Part shown: in pieces, positions 49,491 to 59,821 of the stretch
Numbering within the stretch: the stretch's first letter is position 1
How the letters are laid out: each line of letters opens with the position of its first letter
Assembly (NCBI RefSeq): GCF_036237315.1
Contig: NZ_CP108357.1
Span: forward strand, 62,001-126,000
Source of the DNA: Streptomyces sp. NBC_01351
Lineage (GTDB): Bacteria; Actinomycetota; Actinomycetes; Streptomycetales; Streptomycetaceae
Direction: 5' to 3'
DNA: 64,000 nt
Program-made: the position numbers and the translations under genes
The notes under the pieces: model-generated
What the model was told of the DNA's origin: nothing
Seen by the model: the letters and a program-made list of their open reading frames with translations, nothing else
The model's database searches: none

Positions 49491-50960
49491 TCAGCGCTTG
49501 GGGCAGGCGGCCTGGGTGACCTTGCCGGCCTTGGCCGTCGATGTGCCGGGGTCCAGGGTCAGGCACTTGCCGGTCCACTGGTTGATGAAGTAGTAGCCGT
49601 GCGTCTGGCCGTTGCTGTCGGTGTTGGTCGGCATGACGTTCCACAGCTGGCTGCCGGAGAACCACTTGGTCTCGCAGGGCCACCAGAAGAGCTGCGTGCC
49701 CTCGCCGGGCGGGGTCCCGTTGTTGTACGGAACGGTGAGGCAGGAGCCGTTGCCCGCCTTGAGCCAGTAGTGGCCCTTGCCGTCGTAGTTCGGCTTCGTG
49801 GCCGTCCACTGGTGGCTGCTGGGCGCCGGGTTCACGCAGGTCCGCTGCGTGACCAGGCCGCCGGAGCCGTCGGGGAATTCGTCACCGCGCACCATGCAGC
49901 GGTTGGTGCCGTAGGTGCTGACGTACTGCTTGGCGCCGTTGACGGTCCACACCGCCGGGTCGGGCTCGAAGACGTAGTTGTCGCGGTTGAGCCCATCGAC
50001 CACCGACACGGGCGTGTGGCCCGAGTTGTCGGAGAGCTGGTAGAAATCCACCGCGACGAAGTTCGGGTTGCGGCCGCCCGCGGCGGGCCGGCACGACTTC
50101 TCGATCCGGCTCTTGAGCGTGGCGCCGTTGTCGATCTTGGCGTAGGCCTTCGGGTCGAGGTTGTCCGAGCTGAACTGGTTCATGGTGAACAGCGGGGTGA
50201 GGCCGGTCGTCCCCGGCATCGGGTTCGTGTGCAGCGGATTGCCGTTCCGCGACTCGCAGCCGGACGGCTGCCCCACGCCGTAGCTGTACCGGTTCTCCAC
50301 GGTGTGCGACCAGGTGTTCATCAGGGTGCCGGAGCCGGCGGCCACGTCGCCCCAGCTGTCCTGGAAGATCACCAGGCGCTGGTTGGCGGAGACCATGTCC
50401 TTCAGCCGCGGCCAATTGTTGCTGAAGATGCCCCAGTCGTTCTGGTCGAAGAGCATCTTGCCGGCGCCCTTGGCGTCCAGCAGGTCGGTGATGCTCTTGC
50501 TGAGCGTCTCGCGGCTCGCGTAGTTCTCCAGGAAGATCGTCACCACCTCCTGCGGGTTCTTCTGCAGGAAGTTCACGACGTTCAGCAGCGCTGAGTTGAA
50601 CTGCTCGTAGCACAGGGACGTGCCGCCGTGGCACAGCTGGACGGGGCCGGTGCCCTTGGGGTCGTAGGTGTCGAGCATCAGTCCGCGCACCCCGCCCTCG
50701 AGCTGCTCCTTGATGCTCTGCGACTGGTTCGGCGGAACCGGCCAGTGCATGTCGGTGTTGGCGTAGGCGTTGTGCGCGGTCACGAACGACCACTGGTGAT
50801 AGCGCGCGTTCCCGTACTTGCTGCTCGCCGCCACCGCCCCCGTGGGAGCCGTCAGCGCCGAGGCCAAGACGAGGAGCGCGAGCACAGGAAGGGCAAGCAG
50901 GCGCAGCAGGCGAGCACGGCGGTCGGCGCCCGGACGGGGCGCGGTACCACTGGTTCTCAT
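49491..50960 (-). CDS. Secreted PI-PLC-like phosphodiesterase with lectin-like C-terminus
   Basis: A 489-residue secreted enzyme. The signal peptide is LLRLLALPVLALLVLASALT to AVAA. The X-domain of PI-specific phospholipase C follows: WSFVTAHNAYANTDMHWPVP contains the first catalytic His, GGVRGLMLDTYDPKGTGPVQ the metal-binding acidic residues, and LCHGG the second catalytic His. ILS-type barrel segments continue to FVAVDFYQLSD. The last about 130 residues (RCMVRGDEFPDG, GHYWLKAGNGSCLTVPYNNG, LWNVMP, GKCLTLDPGTST) look like ricin-type beta-trefoil repeats. It should cleave a phosphoinositide-like lipid outside the cell. Confidence 0.85.
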   Translation of the reverse strand: MRTSGTAPRPGADRRARLLRLLALPVLALLVLASALTAPTGAVAASSKYGNARYHQWSFVTAHNAYANTDMHWPVPPNQSQSIKEQLEGGVRGLMLDTYDPKGTGPVQLCHGGTSLCYEQFNSALLNVVNFLQKNPQEVVTIFLENYASRETLSKSITDLLDAKGAGKMLFDQNDWGIFSNNWPRLKDMVSANQRLVIFQDSWGDVAAGSGTLMNTWSHTVENRYSYGVGQPSGCESRNGNPLHTNPMPGTTGLTPLFTMNQFSSDNLDPKAYAKIDNGATLKSRIEKSCRPAAGGRNPNFVAVDFYQLSDNSGHTPVSVVDGLNRDNYVFEPDPAVWTVNGAKQYVSTYGTNRCMVRGDEFPDGSGGLVTQRTCVNPAPSSHQWTATKPNYDGKGHYWLKAGNGSCLTVPYNNGTPPGEGTQLFWWPCETKWFSGSQLWNVMPTNTDSNGQTHGYYFINQWTGKCLTLDPGTSTAKAGKVTQAACPKR

Positions 50961-51259
50961 TGTGAAATTCCCCTGGTAGAAGCGGCCGCCGGCGACCGCG
51001 GGCACGGTACGGCGGCGACCGGGTGTACGGAAGGTCCCCCGCGCCCGGCGCGCAGCCGCACGCGGGAGCGCCGGCGGAGCGGCGACGGACCGGCCTCGGG
51101 CGGGGGCTGGTCGGGCTCCCTCCCGGGTCGCTCCAGCCAACCGCGGCCAGCCGATCCGGACCAGGCAGTTCCACCGGCAGAAGTACGGTCCGGCATACTT
51201 TTGCCGGACGAAAGGACCGGCGGACCGGCCGGTCCGCGCAGCACCGGGGGACAAGCGGC

Positions 51260-53685
51260 ATGGGGACGGACACACCGGCCACCGGCAGGTTCGGTGAGCA
51301 CCTGCTCCGCCTGCGCACGGGCGCCGACCAGAGCCAGGAGGAGCTGGCGCACGCCGCGGGGGTGAGCGTGCGGGCCCTGTCGGACATGGAGCGCGGCCGG
51401 TCCCGGGGGCCGCAGCGGCGCACCGTGACGGCCCTGGCCGCGGCGCTGGGACTGGATGCGGCCGGCACCGAGGAACTGGAACGGGCCGCCAGCCGGGGAC
51501 GGCCCCGCGCGCGCCGGGCCGGGAGTGAGCCGGCGGCCAGGTCGTACGCGGGCGCCGGCCCGGCGGGAGAGGCCGGGGGGAAGCCGGCTGTCGGGCGGTC
51601 CGAAGGCGCCGGCGAGGCGGGCTCCACCGCCCCGGGCCCCGCCTTCCGCCACACCCTCGCACTCCCCCGCGACCTGCGCGACTTCACCGCCCGCGGGCCC
51701 GCCCTGGCGCGGCTGGCGGCCCTGGCCGAGCAGTGGGACCCCGGCCGTCCGCCGGTGGCGGTGGTCTGCGGCCAGCCCGGCCTGGGCAAGACCGCCTTCG
51801 CCGTGCACGCCGCCCACGCCCTGGCACCCCACTTCCCCGACGGGCAGTTCCACCTCGACCTGCGAGGCATGGACCTGCAGCCCACCCCGCCCCGTGACGC
51901 GCTCGCCCGCCTGCTACGCGCCCTCGGCGCCACCGACGTACCCGCCGGCACCGACGACCGCAGCGGTCTCCTGCGCTCCCTCCTGCGCGACCGGCGCGTC
52001 CTGCTCGTGTTGGACAACGCCGCGGACGAGGACCAGGTACGGCCCCTGCTGCCCGGGGAGGGCGCCTCCCTCACCCTCGTCACCAGCCGCCACGCCCTCG
52101 CCGGCCTGGAAGCCGTCCACCGCACCGAACTCGGCCTGCTCCGCCGCGAAGAAGCCGTCGAACTCCTCACCCGCATCATCGGCCTGCACCGCGTCACACA
52201 AGAAGCCCAGGCCGCCCGCGACCTCGCCGACCTCTGCGGCCACCTCCCCCTCGCCGTCCGCATCGCCGGACAACGCCTCGCCTCCCGCCCCACCGAACAC
52301 ATCGCCAAACTCGCCACCCAACTCGCCGAACAAGGCAGTCGCCTCGACACCCTGAAGGCCGGTTCACTCGAGATCCGGGCCGCCTTCGCCCTCTCCTACC
52401 GGCAACTGAGCCCGCAGGCACAGACCGTCTTCCGACGCTCCTGCCTGGCCCACGGCCCCGACTTCAGCCCCCAAACCGCCGCCCTACTGGCCGACCTGCC
52501 CACCCGCAAGGCCGCCGGGTACGCCGAGGACCTGGTCGATGCCGGCCTCCTCCAGTCCCACCCCACCGCTGACCGTTACCGCTACCACGATCTCCTGCGC
52601 CTGTTCGCCGCCGCGCAGTCGGCCGAGGAGGACGGGCCCGAGGAGATCACCGCCGCCGAGGACCGGGCCGCCCGCTGGACGCTGCGCCGGGCCACCGCCG
52701 CCGCCCTGCACTTCGAGGCCGAGTACGGTCGGCCGCCGACCAGGGTGACGCGGAAGGCGACCCCGACCCGGCCACCGCGCCGGTCGGCAGCGACCGTGCC
52801 AGGGCCTGGCTGGTGGAGGAACGGGCCCAGTGGCTCGGTGCCCTGCGCCACGCCCAGTCGGCCGGCCGGCACCGCCAGGTCGTCGACGCGGCGCAGGCGA
52901 TGCACTGGTTCTCCGACGCCACCATGGACTGGGAGGTGTGGGCCGAGGTGTTCCGGCGGGCCGCCGACTCCGCCCGGGCGCTGGGCAGCACCCGTGAGGT
53001 GGCCGTGCAGCTGAACTACCTCGCCTGGGCCCGCAACATGTGCGTCTTCGACTACGTCGGAGCGCTGGCCGCCGCGGACACCGCTCTGGAAGCGGCCCGG
53101 CAGGCGGGCGACGAGCTCCAGGTGGGCTGGGCTCTGGGGTACGGCGCGGGGGCGCTCCAACGGCTCGGTCGGATCACGGAGGCCGTCGCGCGGCTGAGGT
53201 CGTCGGTCGCCCGGTTCGCCGGGCTGTCCTGCGGCGCGAGCAGGCTGGCCGAACTGACCGCCCTCAACGCGCTGGGCCAGGTTCTGCGCATGGACGGCCG
53301 GCCCGAGGAAGCACTGGCCATCCACCGCCGCAGCGAAACGCTCTGCCGGGCGGGCATCCCGGGGCGACCGACCGCAGTGAGCAATGCCTACCTGTCCCTG
53401 GTCAGCCAGAGCGTCGGCAACGACCTGGCTGCGCTCGGCCGGTGGAGCGAGGCGGAAGCCCCTCTGCGTGAGGTGCTGACCCTTCGTGCGGGGAACCCGG
53501 AGTCTTTTTGGAGCGAGACCGCCCGGCTAGAGCTGGGCGTCGTCCTGCGTCACCTGGGCCGTCACGAAGAGGCCCGGGAAACCCTGACGGCCGCCCACGA
53601 ATCCCTGGTCCGGCTGAACCACCCCCGGCAGCTCGAAGCCGCCGCCGAGCTCAGCACCCTGGAAGCCGCCGCCAGCACCGCTTAG
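51260..53685 (+). pseudogene. XRE + NB-ARC + TPR regulator split by a frameshift
   Basis: From 51260 the frame gives an XRE HTH (residues 10-65: DQSQEELAHAAGVSVRALSD), then an NB-ARC/AfsR-like ATPase: VAVVCGQPGLGKTAFAVHAA is the P-loop, RRVLLVLDNAADEDQVRPLL the Walker B, and DLCGHLPLAVRIAGQRLA the GLPL-like motif. Near 52735-52745 the frame is lost; the -1 frame continues DPATAPVGSDRARAWLVEER into TPR repeats (ALAAADTALEAARQAGDELQ, EALAIHRRSETLCRAGIPG) to 53685. One indel therefore separates the ATPase (frame closes at 53014) from its sensor half. Intact relatives are SARP-like regulators of about 800 residues. Confidence 0.82.
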
Positions 53686-53689
53686 ACCG

Positions 53690-54245
53690 TGTCCTATGTG
53701 GTGAGGCGGACGAGTCGTTTGTAGCAGCAGAGGGCAGCGGCGAGTCCGAGAAATGCCAGGTAGTTGCGGGGGTGGCGCTCGTAGCGGTGGTCCGGTCAGC
53801 CAGGACATGGTTCGCTCGACCACCCACCTGCGCCGTCCGAGGCGTTCTGATGCCTCAATGCCTCTGCGGGCGATGCGGACGCCGATGCGTTTTCCGCGTA
53901 ACCATTTCCGCAGTTCAGGGATGTCGTAGGCCTTGTCGGCATGCAGGCGTTGGGGCTTGAAGTGGCGGCCGCGGCGGGGGTCGTGTCTCGTTTGGTGACC
54001 GAGGACCATGGGCTTCAGGGCTTGACTGTCGTGGGTGTTGGCTGCGGTGACACCGACAACGAGGGGCAGTCCGTTCGCGTCCGACAGGACGTGCATCTTG
54101 GAGCCCGGCTTGCCCCGGTCCACGGGGCTCGGACCTGTGAGTTCGCCCCTTTTTAGCCCTCACGTGGGCCGAGTCGAGGACCGCGCGGGACAGGTCGAGG
54201 AGGCCAGCGTCGTCGAGGCGGTACAGGATCTCCTCGTGCAAACGG
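53690..54245 (-). pseudogene. Degraded IS5-family transposase
   Basis: Minus-strand pieces in several frames: LYRLDDAGLLDLSRAVLDSA and HVRAKKG; then VDRGKPGSKMHVLSDANGLP, LVVGVTAANTHDSQALKPMV, LHADKAYDIPELRKWLRGKR and RRRWVVERTMSWL; then HRYERHPRNYLAFLGLAAAL and CCYKRLVRLTT. At least two frameshifts and a missing N-terminus make it non-functional. The right limit cannot be fixed. The IS end near 53686 follows closely on the stop codon of the NB-ARC/TPR gene. Confidence 0.85.
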
Positions 54246-54325
54246 CCCCATGCTCAACCACCTGCGCAGTCAAAAGCGGAAGAGGCCCGGGGTGGTGCTG
54301 ACGCGATGAGATAGCGTCCCGGCAC

Positions 54326-54775
54326 ATGGCGGCCGACGACAACGAAGAGCGAGAAGAGCCCAAGACGGACGCGACTGCGGAGAAGGCTGCTGCCAGCATG
54401 CGGCTCGTGGACGACCTCGTTGCTCAGGTGCCCGGATTCCAGGACGCCTACGAGAGCCACGTCTTCAACGAGAACGGCGTACTACCGCACATGTTCTTCT
54501 GGGACGTCGTGCAGGACACCGTCCACTCCTACCTGGCGGAGGGCGACCCCGACGGTCCCGACTGGCGCCGAGTCCTTGCCTTCCTGGAAGAGGAGACGCG
54601 GCATCGCGTGCCCGGGGCAATCGAGGTCATCGTGACCTCGTTCCTCAACGACCTCCCCTACGAGGGAGAACCTGCGCACGGCATCGAAGCCCATCTCGGA
54701 CCCGCCATGAAGAAGAGATACCTACAGCTTCGCCCCTGGTACGGGACGGAGAGCCCGGACATCCACGAACACTGA
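54326..54775 (+). CDS. Hypothetical protein, 149 aa
   Basis: A 149-residue acidic soluble protein, mostly helical (MRLVDDLVAQVPGFQDAYES, VLPHMFFWDVVQDTVHSYLA, WRRVLAFLEEETRHRV, IEVIVTSFLNDLP), ending PWYGTESPDIHEH. Overall it resembles small immunity-type proteins but no toxin partner is next to it. Coding character is good. Family not certain. Confidence 0.68.
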   Translation: MAADDNEEREEPKTDATAEKAAASMRLVDDLVAQVPGFQDAYESHVFNENGVLPHMFFWDVVQDTVHSYLAEGDPDGPDWRRVLAFLEEETRHRVPGAIEVIVTSFLNDLPYEGEPAHGIEAHLGPAMKKRYLQLRPWYGTESPDIHEH

Positions 54776-55277
54776 CGCCGGCAACACCCCATAGACAGCG
54801 CACGCCGTTGTCCAGACACAACGCACACCGATGACACCGAACACACCGCACCAAAATGTCACCACCAGGTGCACACCCACCCCTGACCAGCATCAGCGAC
54901 GACCTACTCACGATGGACAACTACCGCGGCACCCCAGGGACAATCACCCGCGGTCTCGCAAGTGAATAGACCTCGATCTCACATTCGTGACAGTGACCCC
55001 ACTCCCTGAAACAGCCCCCGACCAGCAGCAACACGCAAAGGCCCACTGTCTCTCACACCACTGTCACCAAACCGAGAGATCGCAGTCGAAGGCGCCATGC
55101 CGGAGCGGGCCGCGGAGCCGAAACGCACGGCGATGCTCACTGCGGTGGACTGTTGTCCCACCAGGTGGCGTGCCGCCCCGGAGCAGGCCGGGGCGGCAAC
55201 ACTTCAAGGTGGTAGATCACCGCTCCATAGCCGCACAGCGCAGGATCACTGCGCCGACTGCGACGGCAGACCTCAGG
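54776..55277. other. No supported gene
   Basis: About 500 bp, locally lower in GC and rich in CAC/ACA runs on the plus strand (54800-55080). No convincing reading frame, hairpin or repeat. It may be degraded or foreign sequence. Confidence 0.5.
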
Positions 55278-55805
55278 TCAGGCGTTCATGAAGTACCACT
55301 GCTGTCCCCGCGCCGCGTAGACAGTCGACCACTGCTGTACGGGGGCGCCGTCGTGCGTCCAGGAGTTCTCGACCTCGGCTACGTGGCTGGTGCCCACATT
55401 CCAGAGCCAGAGGTCTCCGCCGGATCCGATGTTCTGGATGATCTCCCACTTTTGATGGCCGATGCTCGCGTCGCAGGTCCACTGCTGGATCGGGGCGCCA
55501 TTGTGCCGCCATCCGTTCTCGACCTCCAGGCACTTCCCGCTGTTTATGTTGATGATCTGGTACTCGCTGTTGCCGAGGGGGCGCAACTTCCACTTGGATC
55601 CCGACTGCCCCACACAACTCCACTGCTGGGCATTGGCCCCGTTGACCTTGCTGGAGTTCTCGATCTCCAGGCACTTGTTGCTGTTTGCGTTCTTGATGTA
55701 AAGGGGGCCGCTGTCCGCCGCGTGGGAGGCACCAGAGTTCGTCATCACCAACGCGACCCCAGCCGCAACGGTGGCAGCAACCTTCGCCGTCTTCTTCGTT
55801 CTCAC
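55278..55805 (-). CDS. Secreted ricin-type beta-trefoil lectin
   Basis: A 175-residue secreted protein: a signal peptide (AKVAATVAAGVALVMTNSGA to SHA), then three RICIN repeats: LYIKNANSNKCLEIENSSKV, QIININSGKCLEVENGWRHN, and LWNVGTSHVAEVENSWTHDG. The QxW motif appears as QQWSC, QQWTC and QQWS. It binds sugars outside the cell. No enzyme domain is attached. The GTG at 55805 was chosen because GGAGGG lies just upstream and the signal peptide then has normal length. Confidence 0.85.
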   Translation of the reverse strand: MRTKKTAKVAATVAAGVALVMTNSGASHAADSGPLYIKNANSNKCLEIENSSKVNGANAQQWSCVGQSGSKWKLRPLGNSEYQIININSGKCLEVENGWRHNGAPIQQWTCDASIGHQKWEIIQNIGSGGDLWLWNVGTSHVAEVENSWTHDGAPVQQWSTVYAARGQQWYFMNA

Positions 55806-56477
55806 TTGCCCTCCAATAGCAATCCACATGTACGCGCCAAGAATGTACGACACACGGGCATGCTCTGTGGTTGCCCCCGGTGGGCAGGTTTTCTCGGGAA
55901 ACACCTCCGGTTCCTCCGTGACCGCTCCATCAGCACCTGATATGCCCCTCGGCGACGGCCGCCCACGAAGGCGGCCAAGGCGGCAGCGGTGGTGCGGAAG
56001 GCGCGGCCTTCGGGGTTCCTGGAGTCACGGACGGCGACTACACCTCGCGGGCCGCGACGAGTTCGCGGCACCGGATATTGCCGGCGCGGTGGTGTTCCAT
56101 CGCGGGCGGGCCCGCCGGAACCCCCGTGATGCAGACACCCTGCATAGTCCACCAGAAGGTGCCCGCAGACGGCCTCCGTGCACGAGCAGCCGGCCGGCCC
56201 GGCGAACGGTCGGGAGTGCCGGCACACCTGAGACCGCCCCCAGGGCCCCGACCACGACAACTCGACCCGGCGCAGCCGGCCCCCGAATGCGATCTCCCGC
56301 GTTCCTGTCAGTGGGCGACCTGCATGTGTGCCGCCCCGTGACAGTGACAGGCACACCGAACACCACCCCCATGTCAGTGACGAACCAAGCCCCTGGCTAC
56401 ACGACCAGTACAAACACGACTACCTGACAGCCCGTCACTGCCAGCAGCCCACTGACATCAACCCGGCACATCGCACT
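55806..56477. other. No supported gene
   Basis: About 670 bp upstream of the helicase homology. A reading frame that joins the helicase starts at 56328, but residues before about 56478 do not look like helicase. No other gene or repeat is convincing. Confidence 0.45.
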
Positions 56478-58601
56478 CACGGCACCGCCGGCGACCTCGG
56501 GCGCCCGTGGGCGGCCATCCACGACAACACCCGGATCCCGGCCGACTTCCGTCTCTACCTGACCGCGACCCCACGGATCCTGGCGGCGGCCCGGCCGCAG
56601 CAGGGCGCCGGGGGCGAGGAGCTGGAGATCGCGAGCATGGCCGATGACCCGGACGGCACCTACGGGGCGTGGCTGGCCGAGCTCGGGCTGTCCGAAGCGA
56701 TCGAGCGGGGGATCCTCGCGGGGTTCGAGATCGACGTGCTGGAGATCCGCGACCCGTCGCCCGTCCTCGGGGAGTCGGAGGAGGCACGGCGGGGCCGGCG
56801 CCTGGCGCTGCTGCAGACCGCGCTCCTGGAACACGCCGCCGCGCACAACCTGCGTACGGTCATGACGTTCCACCAGAAGGTCGAGGAGGCCGCCGCGTTC
56901 GCGGACAAGCTGCTGGAGACCGCCGCCGAGCTGTACGTCACCGACGCCTCCGACGCCGACCTGGCGGCCGCGGGCCGGCTCTCCGCGTCATCGATCGACG
57001 CGGCGTTCTACGAGCTGGAAGCAGGCCGCCACGTCCCGCCGGACCGGGTGTGGTCGGCTTGGCTGTGCGGGGACCACCTCGTCACCGAGCGGCGCGAGGT
57101 CCTGCGGCAGTTCGCCAACGGCATCGACGCGAACAACCGGCGCGTACACCGAGCGTTCCTCGCCTCCGTACGGGTCCTCGGCGAGGGCGTCGACATCACC
57201 GGTGAGCGCGGTGTGGAGGCGATCTGCTTCGCGGACACCCGCGGCTCCCAGGTCGAGATCGTCCAGAACATCGGGCGCGCCCTGCGGCTCAACCGCGACG
57301 GCAGCACGAAGATCGCCCGCATCATCGTGCCGGTGTTCCTGGAGCCGGGTGAGGACCCGACCGACATGGTCGCCTCCGCTAGCTTCCGCCCTCTTGTGGC
57401 GGTCCTCCAGGGCCTCCGCAGTCATGATGAGCACCTGGTCGAGCAGCTCGCCTCCCGTGCCCTCACCAGCGGCCAACGCAAGGTCCACATCCAGCGCGAC
57501 GAAAACGGCCGCATCGTCGGGGCCAGCGACGAAGGCGAGGACCGGGAGGACGGTGCCGCCGAGTCGGCCCTGCTCCACTTCTCCTCTCCCCGGGACGCCG
57601 CCACGATCGCCGCGTTCCTGCGCACCCGCGTCTACCGGCCCGACAGCCTCGTCTGGCTGGAGGGCTACCAAGCCCTGCTGCGGTGGCGGGCCGAGAACGG
57701 GATCACCGGCCTGCACGCCGTCCCCTACGACACCGAGACCGAAGTCGGCATCACCAAGGACTTCCCCCTCGGACGGTGGGTCCACCAACAGCGCAAAGCC
57801 CTGCGCGCCGGCGAACTCGAGGAACGGCGCAAGACCCTGCTCGAGGCGCCGGAGGCCGGCATGGTGTGGGAACCGGGCGAAGAGGCATGGGAGGCCAAGC
57901 TCGCCGCACTCCGCTCCTACCACCGCGCCACCGGGCACCTCGCACCCCGGCAAGACGCCGTGTGGGGCGAGGACAACGAAATGGTGCCCATCGGACAGCA
58001 CATGGCCAACCTCCGCCGCAAGGGCGCCAAGAATGGCCTCGGCAAAGACCAGGACCGGGCCGCCGAGCGCGCGGCACAGCTCACCGCGATCGACCCCGAC
58101 TGGGACTGCCCCTGGCCGCTCGACTGGCAGCGGCATTACCGCGTCCTCGCGGACCTGGTCGACGCCGACGGCCAACTGCCCGACATCGCACCCGGCGTGC
58201 TGATGGACGGCGACGACATCGGACGGTGGCTCCAGCAGCAGAAGCAGCCGGCCATCTGGGCGCGGCTCCTGCCCGAGCAGCAGGAACGGCTGACCCTGCT
58301 GGGCGTACAACCCGACCAGGTGCCGCCTCCGGCCCCGGCGGCCAGCCGTGCGGCGAAGGGGCCGGGCAAGGCGCAGCAGGCGTTCCAGCGGGGCCTGGCG
58401 GCGCTCGCGCAGTGGGTGGAGCGGGAAGGCGCCCACCGGCCGGTGCCGAGGGCCCACGGCGAGGAGATCACGGTCGAGGGCGAGGCCGAGCCGGTGGTGG
58501 TGAAGCTGGGCGTGTGGGTCTCCAACACCAAGAGCAGGCGCGACAAACTCACCGCCGACCAGCTGGCCGCCCTCGCGCAGCTCGGCGTGGACTGGGCGTG
58601 A
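56328..58601 (+). CDS. DEAD-type helicase lacking the ATP-binding N-terminus, with helicase-associated repeats
   Basis: A 757-residue frame. Helicase homology starts at about residue 52, in AGDLGRPWAAIHDNTRIPAD and FRLYLTATPRIL (motif III SAT-like TATP). Motif IV-VI segments follow: RTVMTFHQKVEEA, ASVRVLGEGVDI, AICFADTRGSQVEIVQNIGR then ALRL. From about 440 come helicase-associated (HA) repeats: WLEGYQALLRWRAENGITGL, WEAKLAALRSYHRATGHLAP, WQRHYRVLADLVDADGQLP, QRGLAALAQWVEREGAHRPV. It ends VWVSNTKSRRDKLTADQLAA, QLGVDWA. Walker A and DEAH are missing, so ATPase activity is lost; the N-terminal 50 residues are unrelated. HA helicases abound near Streptomyces telomeres and on linear plasmids. Confidence 0.8.
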   Translation: MPPRDSDRHTEHHPHVSDEPSPWLHDQYKHDYLTARHCQQPTDINPAHRTHGTAGDLGRPWAAIHDNTRIPADFRLYLTATPRILAAARPQQGAGGEELEIASMADDPDGTYGAWLAELGLSEAIERGILAGFEIDVLEIRDPSPVLGESEEARRGRRLALLQTALLEHAAAHNLRTVMTFHQKVEEAAAFADKLLETAAELYVTDASDADLAAAGRLSASSIDAAFYELEAGRHVPPDRVWSAWLCGDHLVTERREVLRQFANGIDANNRRVHRAFLASVRVLGEGVDITGERGVEAICFADTRGSQVEIVQNIGRALRLNRDGSTKIARIIVPVFLEPGEDPTDMVASASFRPLVAVLQGLRSHDEHLVEQLASRALTSGQRKVHIQRDENGRIVGASDEGEDREDGAAESALLHFSSPRDAATIAAFLRTRVYRPDSLVWLEGYQALLRWRAENGITGLHAVPYDTETEVGITKDFPLGRWVHQQRKALRAGELEERRKTLLEAPEAGMVWEPGEEAWEAKLAALRSYHRATGHLAPRQDAVWGEDNEMVPIGQHMANLRRKGAKNGLGKDQDRAAERAAQLTAIDPDWDCPWPLDWQRHYRVLADLVDADGQLPDIAPGVLMDGDDIGRWLQQQKQPAIWARLLPEQQERLTLLGVQPDQVPPPAPAASRAAKGPGKAQQAFQRGLAALAQWVEREGAHRPVPRAHGEEITVEGEAEPVVVKLGVWVSNTKSRRDKLTADQLAALAQLGVDWA

Positions 58602-58644
58602 CACGCCACCTCGCTCGTCGTTGAGCTGTGAGGTCAGCGAAGTG

Positions 58645-58677
58645 GAGGCCCCGGGACGTCGTGACCCCCGGGGCCTC
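58645..58677 (+). terminator. Terminator hairpin
   Basis: GAGGCCCCGGG at 58645-58655 pairs with CCCGGGGCCTC at 58667-58677 (11-nt loop), followed by TTG; 43 bp after the helicase stop codon. Confidence 0.85.
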
Positions 58678-58781
58678 TTGCTGTGGAACCTGGACTGACT
58701 GCTAAGGCAGTTCGTCGTCGAAGAACTTGATCACGGACGTGACCAGCATGAGCGCGTACACGGCGTCGATCACGTGTCCGG

Positions 58782-59774
58782 TCAGCAGCTCTTGGTGGGC
58801 TCGATCTTCTCGACCCAGGCAGCGGGAAGGGAGATGGTCTGCGTTGCGGGCCCGTCAGTTACGCGGAGTGCGATGTGCTGGGGCGTGGGGTCGGCGGTGA
58901 TAGTGCCGCACAGCGACGCCTTGGCCGCGGTCTGGCCGTTCTGAAGGTAGGTCACCGTCACGGGTGCGGTCACCGGCTTCCTCGGCGGGCCGAGCCATAC
59001 CAGCCCGAGTGAGACGATCAGGCATGCCAGCGACCCGAGCGCGGCCCCGACCGCGATCCACAGACGTCGTGCGACGCTGACCACGGCCTTCCGCCCTTTG
59101 GTGCCGTACCACCGCAGAAGCTTGTCGTCGGTCGAGACGTCTTGGCCCTTGCCGATCCGGAGCCAGCCGAATGCCGCGGCGTAGCCGAGCACGATTGACA
59201 AGGCCGCCAGGAAGGCGCCGACCGTGAGGGCGGCGAAGAGCCCGTTCCGCGCCTCATCGGAGAGGTCCTTCACGGTGTCCTTGCCCACGACGGCGCCTGC
59301 AATGGCGAAGAGGCCGTAGAGGGCGGCGAGCCCCGGCAGCCACTTCTCGGCCAGGGTGCGCGCGGAGGTGAGCTCCACGGAGACCGGGGATGCCAGTTCC
59401 AGCGCCGCCTGCGCCACGAGCGGGTCGACATCAGCCGACAGCCGCCATCCCTGGCCGTCTGGTTCGACGGCTGCCATCCACCGTCGTCCGCAGCCTGTCA
59501 GAACCGACGTGGGACGTGCGGGATGGTCTACGTGGCAGTGGCAGCGGAACTGGCGGGTTGTACGTGTTGCGGGATCCGGTACGTCTTCGGCGGCCTCGGC
59601 TCCGGGCTCTACATCGGGCGCCAATGCCTGCGCGGTCTGGTGCGTGCACGCCGGGCAGGGGCCGCTGGCAGTGAAGCCGCCGCCCGGCACTGGGACGACA
59701 TGCCATGCATCGAGGACTTCCTGGCGGACTTGGACTGCCGTGTCTTCTTTGTATTCGATGGGCTCTGATGCCAT
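58782..59774 (-). CDS. Three-TM membrane protein with zinc-like N-terminus
   Basis: A 330-residue protein. The N-terminal soluble part (1-140) has Cys40-x2-Cys43 (GPCPACTHQ), then FRCHCHVDH near 76-84 and Cys95, consistent with a zinc site. Three TMs follow: 146-163 (LPGLAALYGLFAIAGAVV), 178-204 (GLFAALTVGAFLAALSIVLG) and 239-261 (WIAVGAALGSLACLIVSLGL), with a charged loop between TM2 and TM3. The C-terminal about 65 residues form a beta-rich domain ending in EPTKSC. The architecture suggests a membrane effector or pore. It is divergent from the subtilase gene with only 47 bp between the starts. No family recognised. Confidence 0.75.
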   Translation of the reverse strand: MASEPIEYKEDTAVQVRQEVLDAWHVVPVPGGGFTASGPCPACTHQTAQALAPDVEPGAEAAEDVPDPATRTTRQFRCHCHVDHPARPTSVLTGCGRRWMAAVEPDGQGWRLSADVDPLVAQAALELASPVSVELTSARTLAEKWLPGLAALYGLFAIAGAVVGKDTVKDLSDEARNGLFAALTVGAFLAALSIVLGYAAAFGWLRIGKGQDVSTDDKLLRWYGTKGRKAVVSVARRLWIAVGAALGSLACLIVSLGLVWLGPPRKPVTAPVTVTYLQNGQTAAKASLCGTITADPTPQHIALRVTDGPATQTISLPAAWVEKIEPTKSC

Positions 59775-59821
59775 TTTGGCATTGTGGACCGATATGACCT
59801 GATAGCGGGGAAGGTGACGTC

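Noticed and set aside
49452..50594. Plus-strand frame opposite the PI-PLC-like gene
   Set aside because: Val/Gly/Ala-rich antisense frame; the minus strand has a signal peptide and catalytic motifs.
49882..52350. 822-residue minus-strand frame spanning PI-PLC and regulator
   Set aside because: It runs antisense to one gene and out of frame with another; no ribosome site and Arg/Ser-rich composition.
56988..58604. Minus-strand frame opposite the helicase
   Set aside because: Shadow of a helicase with clear motifs and HA repeats.
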